Below, piece after piece: positions 1 through 4,813 of a stretch of DNA of 6,124 bases. Numbering within the stretch: the stretch's first letter is position 1; each line of letters starts with the position of its first letter. The DNA comes from Candidatus Gastranaerophilales bacterium. Lineage in GTDB: Bacteria; Cyanobacteriota; Vampirovibrionia; Gastranaerophilales; Gastranaerophilaceae. The notes beneath the pieces were generated by a model. It did no database searches and was not told the DNA's origin. It was given only the letters and a program-made list of their open reading frames with translations. A program made the translations under genes and the position numbers. The stretch is taken from NCBI GenBank assembly GCA_021205645.1, contig JAJPXE010000246.1, forward strand, positions 1-6,124. Direction: 5' to 3'.

Positions 1-471
1 GTTAAAAAAGTATCTGTATACGAAGAATTTATCGAAGGAGCAAAGGACGGATTTAAAGTGTCCGTGAGTATAATTCCTTATTTATCGGCAATAATTGTTG
101 GGATATCAATGTTTCACGCATCCGGTGCGATGGATTGCCTCGGGTCGTGTTTATCTCCGATACTTGAGCGTTTTGCGGTTCCGCCGGAGGCCCTGCCCGT
201 TATGATAACCCGTTCTCTTTCGGGTTCTGCAACTCTGGGATTATTCAGCGATATTGTTCACAGGCTCGGGGCGAATTCTTACGCCGCTAAACTTTGTGCA
301 GTTATTGCAGGAAGCTCCGAAACCACGTTTTATGTGCTTGCTGTTTATTTCGGAGCTGTCGGTATTAATAAATACAGATATGCACTTGTTGTCGGACTTA
401 TAGCCGATGCTATCGGTATATTTGCAGCAATCTTGGTGTGTAGGTCGGTCTTTCTTCCCAGCATTGGGTAA
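1..471 (+). CDS. spmB: Spore maturation protein B-like / nucleoside-recognition (Gate) domain membrane protein, 5' partial
   Basis: The frame is open from base 1, so the gene is cut by the window edge; the GTG at 58 is internal (codon 20 of the visible part), because the preceding codons read as the conserved family segment YEEFIEGAKDGF. The visible 156 residues contain several hydrophobic helices and family landmarks: IIPYL, MFHASGAMD, the TRSLSG segment, and GSSETTFYVLAVYFGAVGI at visible residues 104-122, then GLIAD near the end. The protein is an integral inner-membrane protein of the SpmB/nucleoside-recognition family. In Bacillus SpmA and SpmB act together in spore core dehydration; homologues in non-sporulating bacteria are of unknown role and often fused as SpmA-SpmB. 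Compared with a typical stand-alone SpmB of about 175-180 residues, roughly 25 residues are missing; if it is a fusion, an SpmA half lies upstream. Its last 62 bases overlap the convergent zinc-ribbon gene. Family assignment is firm; exact function is not. Confidence 0.88.
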   Translation, partial: VKKVSVYEEFIEGAKDGFKVSVSIIPYLSAIIVGISMFHASGAMDCLGSCLSPILERFAVPPEALPVMITRSLSGSATLGLFSDIVHRLGANSYAAKLCAVIAGSSETTFYVLAVYFGAVGINKYRYALVVGLIADAIGIFAAILVCRSVFLPSIG

Positions 472-784
472 CTTCTTCCATTCTGTCCTCGTGAACGACC
501 GTTTTTATTAGTACGGCATAATTTATATCAACAAAATTTATTTTAGGCAGTTTTTCGACTATATATTCATTACCGCCACAATTATGACAGAAATTTGCTT
601 CTGGTATTATTTCTCCGTTTCTGACGATTGCTTTTTGTTTAATTCCGCAGCAGGCACATCTGGTTATAAACCATTCGTTTTCTATTAATTCTCCGCAATC
701 AGGGCAATAACTAAACTGTGTACCCGGAGATACATTTTCGTGATTACAGCTGTGATGACGCCTGAAAAAATCCATCAAAAACAT
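410..784 (-). CDS. Small zinc-ribbon protein with three CxxC knuckles, function unknown
   Basis: A 124-residue soluble protein that I do not recognise as a named family. The first two thirds carry three CxxC pairs: C27-C30 (CPDCG), C43-C46 (CACCG) and C66-C69 (CHNCGG), plus an N-terminal His/Cys cluster (HHSCNH, residues 10-15). This suggests one or two structural zinc sites. The C-terminal part (about 80-110) alternates hydrophobic and charged residues and looks folded rather than random. The ATG at 784 is chosen because AGAGG lies six bases upstream on the minus strand, whereas the next ATG (775) would be 15 bases away. It is transcribed away from glf and converges on spmB; its last 20 codons overlap spmB. 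No signal peptide or membrane segment is seen. Three knuckles and a good Shine-Dalgarno make it a real gene; the role (nucleic-acid or protein binding) is only a guess. Confidence 0.78.
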   Translation of the reverse strand: MFLMDFFRRHHSCNHENVSPGTQFSYCPDCGELIENEWFITRCACCGIKQKAIVRNGEIIPEANFCHNCGGNEYIVEKLPKINFVDINYAVLIKTVVHEDRMEEVTQCWEERPTYTPRLLQIYR

Positions 785-825
785 AAAACACCTCTATATT
801 CTACATACTTGTTTTAATAATAATT

Positions 826-839
826 TTTGATAAATCAAA
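826..839. promoter_or_regulatory. Short palindrome upstream of the zinc-ribbon gene
   Basis: TTTGAT-AA-ATCAAA is a perfect 6-bp inverted repeat with a 2-bp centre, about 45 bp upstream of the ATG of the minus-strand gene. Its place in a divergent control region would suit an operator. The half-sites resemble those of FNR/CRP-family regulators (TTGAT...ATCAA), but the centre is 2 bp instead of the usual 4 bp, so no regulator is assigned. In AT-rich DNA such a short palindrome can arise by chance. Confidence 0.25.
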
Positions 840-974
840 TAATACAGCAGGAATTTTTACAAAAGTTCATATTCGCCGCCTATTTATTTACATTTTCCCT
901 TATTTACCTTTATTTACCCCTGCGGCATAATTCTTTAATTACAATACCTACTATGAAAATATTGCTGTTCGGAG

Positions 975-980
975 TATAAT
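975..980 (+). promoter_or_regulatory. Consensus -10 box for the glf-der transcript
   Basis: TATAAT lies 33 bases upstream of the glf ATG, which would give a transcription start near 987 and a leader of about 25 bases. No convincing TTGACA-like -35 is found at 16-18 bp spacing, though the upstream sequence is AT-rich. A clear Shine-Dalgarno (GAGGA, 1001-1005) then precedes the ATG by 7 bases. Confidence 0.5.
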
Positions 981-1012
981 CGTAGTTGAAATAAACAAAT
1001 GAGGAATAACAG

Positions 1013-2116
1013 ATGATATTAGTCGTTGGTGCAGGGTTCTCCGGAGCTGCTATTGCTAATCTGCTTGCCGATAAATCAAATGAAAAAGTAATGATTATCG
1101 ATAAGAAAAAACACGTAGGCGGAAATTGCTACGACTATAGAGATAAGAACGGAATTATGATACATGCCTACGGGTCGCATATCTTCCATACCAACTCTGA
1201 AAAAGTCTGGAATTATCTTAAAAATTTCACCGATTTTAATACCTATATGCACGAAGTCATCGGAATTTTAGACGGAATTGAAACTCATATACCATTTAAT
1301 TTTAACACACTTTATGACGTGTTTCCTCAATCTTATGCCGAGCTTCTTGAGCAAAAACTGCTTGATAATTTCAATATTAATACTAAAGTTCCGATATTAG
1401 AGTTCCAGAAACAGGATGATGACGATTTAAAATACCTTGCAAATTATGTTTATGAAAAAATATTTCTGCATTATACAACGAAACAATGGGGAGTATCGCC
1501 AAAAGATGTTGATGATGCCGTAACAGCAAGAGTTCCGGTTTATTTGAGCAAAGATAACAGATATTTTCAGGATAAATATCAGGGTATTCCGCTCAACGGT
1601 TATACAAATGTCGTCAAAAACATGCTTAACCACAAAAATATTAAAGTTAAATTGAACACTGATTTTAAATCCGTTGATATGAATAAGTTTGATAAAATTT
1701 TCTTTACAGGCTCAATTGATGAATTTTTCAATTATAAATTCGGACAACTGCCTTACAGAAGTGTTAAATTCAAAATGGAAACGTATGATAAAGAATTTTA
1801 TCAATCCCATGCCTGTGTTAATTATCCTTGTAACTATGATTTCACAAGAATACATGAATACAAATATTATTTAGGCGATAAATCGGCCAGAACGGTTATT
1901 GCAAAGGAGTATTCAGAGGCGTTTGAGCCGGGAAAAAATGAGCGGTATTATCCTGTTCCGAACGATAGAACATTTGAATTGTATAACAAATATCTGGAAG
2001 AAGCAAAACATTTAAAGAATGTATATTTTTTGGGCAGGCTCGGTGATTATAAATATTATAATATAGACAGTGCAATAGAGCGTGCTATTGAATTGTATGA
2101 AAGTTTACAGGGTTAG
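1013..2116 (+). CDS. glf: UDP-galactopyranose mutase
   Basis: A flavoenzyme (reduced FAD) that interconverts UDP-galactopyranose and UDP-galactofuranose in the cytoplasm, supplying galactofuranose for surface polysaccharides. The 367-residue length is normal. The N-terminus has the FAD-binding Rossmann motif GAGFSGA (6-12), an acidic residue ending the second strand (IIDKKKHVGGNCYD, 28-41), then HAYGSHIFHT (51-60). Active-site residues known from the Klebsiella enzyme are all present with a one-residue offset: Y154, W159 (in KQWG), R173 (ARVP), Y184, R279 (FTRIHE), Y312/Y313, and R342 with Y348/Y349 in GRLGDYKYY. A minor oddity is Ser55 where many family members have proline (YGPHIFHT). The start is supported by GAGGA 7 bases upstream and by the Rossmann motif starting at once. 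No glycosyltransferase or capsule gene is adjacent; the next gene, der, begins 6 bases after the stop, so the two are probably one transcript. Confidence 0.95.
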   Translation: MILVVGAGFSGAAIANLLADKSNEKVMIIDKKKHVGGNCYDYRDKNGIMIHAYGSHIFHTNSEKVWNYLKNFTDFNTYMHEVIGILDGIETHIPFNFNTLYDVFPQSYAELLEQKLLDNFNINTKVPILEFQKQDDDDLKYLANYVYEKIFLHYTTKQWGVSPKDVDDAVTARVPVYLSKDNRYFQDKYQGIPLNGYTNVVKNMLNHKNIKVKLNTDFKSVDMNKFDKIFFTGSIDEFFNYKFGQLPYRSVKFKMETYDKEFYQSHACVNYPCNYDFTRIHEYKYYLGDKSARTVIAKEYSEAFEPGKNERYYPVPNDRTFELYNKYLEEAKHLKNVYFLGRLGDYKYYNIDSAIERAIELYESLQG

Positions 2117-2122
2117 CGGGTT

Positions 2123-3457
2123 ATGGAAAGAAAACCGTTGGTAGCAATAGTAGGTCGTCCGAATGTCGGGAAATCGACATTTGTTAACAGGCTTATCGGG
2201 AATCGTCAATCGATTGTTGATGACATGCCGGGAGTTACCCGTGACAGGATTTATTTTGATGTTGAATGGCAGCATAAACAGTTCACTGTGATAGATACCG
2301 GCGGTATTATCCCCGGAGATGATGATGAGATTATGTTATCTATATACACTCAGGCAGAAACAGCCTGTTCGGAAGCGGATAAGATTGTTTTTATCGTTGA
2401 CGGTAAAGAGGGTATTAATCCTATAGATTATGATATAGCAAATATTTTAAGACAGTCGGGAAAACCTGTTTTTCTTGCTGTCAATAAGATTGATTCACAC
2501 AACGCAGCATTGATGACATCGGAGTTTTATTCGCTTGCAATCGGCGAACCTGTTGCAATTTCCGCACTTCATGGCTCGGGCGGCGTGGGAGATTTGCTCG
2601 ATATGATTACAGAGGATTTTATACCGGATTATAAAATTCAAGAAGAAGAAGAAAAGATTGTTAGAATAGCGATTGTCGGCAGACCGAATGCAGGAAAATC
2701 TTCTATTGTTAATTCACTGCTCGGTGAAAAACGGGTCATTGTATCTGACGTTTCCGGCACAACCAGAGACAGCATTGACAGCAAACTGGTCTATGAAAAT
2801 CAGGAGTTTATAATAATAGATACGGCAGGTATCAGAAAAAAATCCAGAGTCGATTACGGGGTGGAAAAATTTGCCGTAGACAGAGCCATACGCTCCATAA
2901 GAGAATGTGATGTTACTATCCTTGTTATAGATGCAAAAGAGGGTATATCCGACCAGGATAAAAAGATTGCTTCAATAATAACCGAAGCGGGCAAGGGTAT
3001 GGTTATTGCCGTCAATAAATGGGATTTGATTGAGGATAAGAACCCGAATACACTAAACAAATTTGAACAAAATCTTATTCGGGAGATACCGTTTTTGAGC
3101 TATATACCTAAAATCTACATAAGTGCCAAAACTCATCAGAGATTGAACCAAATATTCATTAAGGCAAATGAAATATATGCACAGTCGGTCAAACGTATAT
3201 CGACAGGGCTTTTAAACAAAGTAATTAACGATGCTTATGTTATGAACCCTCCTCAAAGTGTGAAGAACAAACGGTTAAAAATTCTATACACTACTCAGGT
3301 TGATGTACAGCCGCCTACATTTGTTCTGTTCACGAACAACGGTACATTATTGAAAGACCATTATAAACGGTATATAGAGAACAAGCTGCGTGAGGCATTC
3401 GGGTTTTTCGGGGTACCGGTCAGGATTTCTGTGCGTGAGCGGTCTGCAAAACAGTAG
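2123..3457 (+). CDS. der: Ribosome assembly GTPase Der (EngA)
   Basis: An essential GTPase that binds the 50S subunit during late maturation. The 444 residues show the diagnostic tandem arrangement. G domain 1: GRPNVGKST (11-19), PGVTRD (36-41), DTGG (58-61), NKID (121-124), SALHG (147-151). An acidic linker, with EEEE at 174-177, follows. G domain 2: GRPNAGKSS (186-194), SGTTRD (211-216), DTAG (233-236), NKWD (298-301), SAK (334-336). A KH-like C-terminal domain spans about 355-440, with NPPQ (375-378) and FVLFTN (400-405). Length and motif order match the family; all nucleotide-binding motifs are intact. In the second P-loop, Ala190 takes the place of the commoner Val, which should be tolerated. 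The wording of domain 1 (for example ISALHG...GDLLD) resembles cyanobacterial-type Der, a weak lineage hint. Translation likely depends on closeness to glf: the gap is 6 bases and only a weak GCGGG/AGGG stretch precedes the ATG. Confidence 0.97.
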   Translation: MERKPLVAIVGRPNVGKSTFVNRLIGNRQSIVDDMPGVTRDRIYFDVEWQHKQFTVIDTGGIIPGDDDEIMLSIYTQAETACSEADKIVFIVDGKEGINPIDYDIANILRQSGKPVFLAVNKIDSHNAALMTSEFYSLAIGEPVAISALHGSGGVGDLLDMITEDFIPDYKIQEEEEKIVRIAIVGRPNAGKSSIVNSLLGEKRVIVSDVSGTTRDSIDSKLVYENQEFIIIDTAGIRKKSRVDYGVEKFAVDRAIRSIRECDVTILVIDAKEGISDQDKKIASIITEAGKGMVIAVNKWDLIEDKNPNTLNKFEQNLIREIPFLSYIPKIYISAKTHQRLNQIFIKANEIYAQSVKRISTGLLNKVINDAYVMNPPQSVKNKRLKILYTTQVDVQPPTFVLFTNNGTLLKDHYKRYIENKLREAFGFFGVPVRISVRERSAKQ

Positions 3458-3557
3458 AGGGGAAAATATAAAAATCCTCTCCGGAGGAGCAGAACAAAAG
3501 CATGCGAAAGCGGCATTAAAACGGTTTCGCTGTTGCACCAGCTTTGCAAGCGAAGCT
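3456..3557 (+). other. Cluster of short hairpins just downstream of der
   Basis: Starting at the der stop codon there are three inverted repeats. TCCTC-TCCG-GAGGA (3475-3488) is a 5-bp stem closed by a UNCG-type tetraloop, C(UCCG)G; the AGAGG at 3456-3460 could compete for CCTCT (3476-3480). GCGAAA/TTTCGC (3504-3509 with 3525-3530) extends by two more pairs past a G-G mismatch. AGCTT/AAGCT (3540-3544 with 3553-3557) follows. None is followed by a T-run, so this is not a standard intrinsic terminator. It may stabilise the 3' end of the glf-der mRNA or be part of a small structured RNA; the function is unknown. Confidence 0.35.
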
Positions 3558-3607
3558 CATAAGCTCATTTCTGATAGAGAGGAAAAAAGTTTTCAGATGA
3601 GGTGATA

Positions 3608-3763
3608 ATGAGATATTTTTTTGAATGGAGTAACAATATAAGGTTCAATATCTTGACCGTTTTGCACTCTGCACACCCGCACGACATGCCCGCATTTTTA
3701 CAAAAGTTAACACAATTAAAAATCATGAAAACATGCACCCGTCATGGTTTTCCATGTTTTTAA
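3608..3763 (+). CDS. Possible small protein of 51 residues, unrecognised
   Basis: An ATG at 3608 is preceded by GAGGTGAT (3599-3606), an eight-base match to the anti-Shine-Dalgarno tail, with GAGG ending 5 bases before the ATG. The frame runs 51 codons to TAA at 3761. The product begins MRYFFEWSNNIRFNILTVL and ends TCTRHGFPCF; it is slightly basic at the C-terminus and has no recognisable domain or membrane helix. Its codons are not obviously biased, and the DNA carries a 10-bp imperfect inverted repeat (3611-3625 with 3644-3653) and many CATG words, which argues for structure rather than coding. A second open frame in the +1 phase (ATG 3744 to TAG 3909-3911, 55 residues, no ribosome site) overlaps its end. 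The ribosome site is the only strong support; it may also be a regulatory leader or a chance ORF. Confidence 0.3.
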   Translation: MRYFFEWSNNIRFNILTVLHSAHPHDMPAFLQKLTQLKIMKTCTRHGFPCF

Positions 3764-3778
3764 CACTTCAAAACCATG
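3743..3778 (+). repeat. 9-bp perfect inverted repeat (hairpin) CATGGTTTT/AAAACCATG
   Basis: Arms at 3743-3751 and 3770-3778 are exact complements with an 18-base loop. It overlaps the end of the possible small ORF. There is no T-run after the right arm, so it is not a standard terminator. A second stem TGCAT/ATGCA (3786-3790 with 3797-3801) follows 7 bases later. Confidence 0.4.
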
Positions 3779-3876
3779 CTGTACCTGCATGAATGAATGC
3801 ATTAAACCCCTAAAAACCAAAAATATCAATGATTTACGTGTAGTTCGTACACTCGTAATAATCGTTTACAAAACCC

Positions 3877-3904
3877 TTGTAATAATCAACTTAACCCATA
3901 TAAT
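3877..3904 (+). promoter_or_regulatory. Sigma-70-type promoter for the five-cysteine protein gene
   Basis: TTGTAA (3877-3882), a 16-bp spacer and a perfect TATAAT (3899-3904) predict a start near 3911 and a leader of about 93 bases before the TTG start at 4004. The -35 half overlaps the second of two GTAATAATC direct repeats (3855-3863 and 3879-3887), which lie 24 bp apart and could be binding sites. A second TATAAT at 3985-3990 is too close to the Shine-Dalgarno to serve this gene. Confidence 0.5.
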
Positions 3905-3993
3905 GGAATAGTAAAGGATAAAACCTTGCGGAGTGACGATTGTTGTCATCGGGATAGTTGATATTTAATAAGAATAATATATTATATAATTTT

Positions 3994-3998
3994 GGAGG
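3994..3998 (+). promoter_or_regulatory. Shine-Dalgarno GGAGG that fixes a TTG start at 4004
   Basis: GGAGG is followed by five bases and then TTG at 4004. The alternative in-frame TTG at 3992 would include this site inside the coding region, and the in-frame ATG at 4022 would be 23 bases away. The TTG at 4004 is therefore the best start. Confidence 0.7.
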
Positions 3999-4003
3999 AA
4001 ATA

Positions 4004-4222
4004 TTGTTTAGAAGTCGTGATATGGGGAGAGCAGTTGCCGTTAGAAGATGGACTACAACTGCTGTCGAATGTTATAAGAGAGGCTGTAATTGCGAAGGGT
4101 GTTTTTATAACGACTTTTTCAGCGGCTCATACCAGAAATGCCAGATGAAAGCATCGGTTCTTGAACTTGTCCGTGTTATCGGAACTCCTGATGTCGATTT
4201 ACCTCAGGTAATCAGCGATTAA
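4004..4222 (+). CDS. Small five-cysteine, putatively metal-binding protein of unknown function
   Basis: A 72-residue protein translated from TTG. The sequence falls into a basic N-terminal part with RRWTTTAVECYKRG (14-27), a cysteine group C23, C28, C30, C33 (pattern C-x4-C-x-C-x2-C) followed by aromatic residues FYNDFF, a fifth cysteine C46 in YQKCQMK, and a C-terminal helix-like segment ASVLELVRVIGTPD (50-63). The compact spacing suggests a zinc or Fe-S site; the helices around it could form a small DNA- or protein-binding unit, but that is inference. The aromatic, cysteine-rich and regular composition, GGAGG site and upstream promoter indicate a real gene. I do not recognise a named family. 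It lies 68 bp before hpf on the same strand; hpf has its own possible control element, so co-transcription is possible but not required. Confidence 0.72.
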   Translation: MFRSRDMGRAVAVRRWTTTAVECYKRGCNCEGCFYNDFFSGSYQKCQMKASVLELVRVIGTPDVDLPQVISD

Positions 4223-4247
4223 TTAAACACTTTTAAATTTAAAAAAA

Positions 4248-4276
4248 TTAGTGTATACTTATATATGGTACACTAA
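4248..4276. promoter_or_regulatory. Perfect 8-bp inverted repeat upstream of hpf: candidate operator
   Basis: TTAGTGTA (4248-4255) and TACACTAA (4269-4276) are exact inverted copies around a 13-bp AT-rich centre, so the half-site centres lie 21 bp apart, two helical turns, as expected for a dimeric repressor or activator. The centre includes TATACT (4254-4259) and TATATA (4260-4265), either of which could be the -10 of the hpf promoter; no good -35 is seen. The right arm ends 4 bases before the GGAGG (4281-4285) of hpf. If transcription starts upstream, the same sequence could form an mRNA hairpin next to the ribosome site. Confidence 0.55.
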
Positions 4277-4290
4277 CATTGGAGGCATAA

Positions 4291-4665
4291 ATGCACATTC
4301 ACGTAAACGGGAAAAACATTGAAATTACTGATGCTATAAAAGCATACGTTAAAGAAAAATTAGGCAAAGTCGCTAATCATTACGACCAGATTACTGCTAT
4401 TGACGTAATCCTGACTGTGATTAAAAACCCTGCCGCTTCAGGAAAACATATCGCAGAAGTTTCCTGTAAGCTTAACGGTAAAAATATTCATGTTGAAGAA
4501 TCAGCAGAATCTATGTATGCAAGCATTGATCTCGTTTCTGATAAATTGAACAGACAGGTTAAAAAATTTAAAGATAAATCTCTTTCTGCGGGCAAAGGCT
4601 CTATCAGAAATGTTATTGAAACTAAAAACGACGATGTCGAAATTGAAGAAACAGAAGAAGTTTAA
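4291..4665 (+). CDS. hpf: Ribosome hibernation promoting factor, short form (HPF/RaiA/YfiA family)
   Basis: Binds the 30S subunit in the tRNA/mRNA channel and silences ribosomes in stationary phase or stress. The 124 residues begin with MHIHVNGKNIEITDAIKAYV, typical first strand and helix, continue through VILTVIKN (39-46), AEVSCKLNGKNIHVEE (55-70) and the conserved second helix SMYASIDLVSDKLNRQVKKFK (74-94), a beta-alpha-beta3-alpha fold. A 30-residue tail ends in an acidic run (EIEETEEV). The C-terminal dimerisation domain of long HPF (about 180-220 residues in Firmicutes and cyanobacteria) is absent, and a terminator follows 26 bases after the stop, so this is not a fresh frameshift. Acidic tails also occur in RaiA-type factors, so the protein may inactivate 70S monomers rather than build 100S dimers alone. 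GGAGG 5 bases before ATG supports the start. Regulation probably involves the palindrome upstream. Confidence 0.92.
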   Translation: MHIHVNGKNIEITDAIKAYVKEKLGKVANHYDQITAIDVILTVIKNPAASGKHIAEVSCKLNGKNIHVEESAESMYASIDLVSDKLNRQVKKFKDKSLSAGKGSIRNVIETKNDDVEIEETEEV

Positions 4666-4683
4666 AAAAATTTATAACTGCTA

Positions 4684-4719
4684 AACAAAAGCGGTACGAT
4701 TTGTCGTACCGTTTTTGTT
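4684..4719. terminator. Strong intrinsic terminator after hpf, possibly bidirectional
   Basis: CGGTACGA (4692-4699), loop TTTG, TCGTACCG (4704-4711), followed by TTTTT (4712-4716). The stem extends outward into the A-run and T-run (AACAAAA with TTTTGTT plus a G-T pair), giving a 16-bp stem in all. The A-run on the left makes it usable from the minus strand as well, although no minus-strand gene ends here. Confidence 0.93.
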
Positions 4720-4756
4720 ATATTATTCGTTAAACTGCTATTTATTATTCAAATGA

Positions 4757-4806
4757 GGGTGCGGAAAAATCCCAAAATTGACAAATTTTGGAGATTTTTC
4801 AAACCC
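4757..4806 (+). repeat. Hairpin 1 of a three-hairpin array
   Basis: GAAAAATC+CCAAAATT (4764-4779) pairs with AATTTTGG+GATTTTTC (4784-4800) through 16 base pairs with a single bulged A (4792) and loop GACA. A further GGGT/ACCC pairing (4757-4760 with 4803-4806) closes a small internal loop. There is no T-run after it and no adjacent gene end, since hpf already has its own terminator. Confidence 0.8.
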
Positions 4807-4813
4807 GACCTAA

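Larger units (their letters stand above)
3458..4003 (+). other. 546-bp intergenic region without a recognised gene
   Basis: No protein family can be recognised on either strand between der and the gene at 4004. The stretch holds the hairpins after der, one possible small ORF with a strong ribosome site (3608-3763), a CATG-rich segment with inverted repeats (3685-3801), a hairpin at 3835-3857, two copies of GTAATAATC (3855 and 3879), and a promoter (3877-3904) for the following gene. I looked for signature sequences of tmRNA, RNase P RNA and SRP RNA and did not see them. tRNA is also not evident. Confidence 0.6.

Noticed and set aside
1427..1874. Small open frames inside glf on both strands
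   Set aside because: Fully inside a well-supported gene in other frames; no independent evidence.
2854..3060. Minus-strand open frame inside der
   Set aside because: Antisense to conserved G-domain 2 coding sequence; no start signals.
3475..3488. Intrinsic terminator for der
   Set aside because: The stem is only 5 bp and no T-run follows.
3347..3549. Two minus-strand open frames over the der 3' end
   Set aside because: Antisense shadows of der and the adjacent inverted repeats; no ribosome site, no family resemblance.
3390..3605. Open frame on + overlapping the end of der and the hairpins after it
   Set aside because: Its first third is der in another frame and the rest lies on the hairpin sequences; no ribosome site and no recognisable protein.
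3985..3990. TATAAT as a promoter -10
   Set aside because: Only 4 bases from the GGAGG site, so a transcript from it would lose the ribosome site of the gene at 4004.
3992..4003. Upstream TTG at 3992 as start of the five-cysteine protein
   Set aside because: It would translate the Shine-Dalgarno itself (GGAGG at 3994-3998); TTG 4004 has correct spacing.
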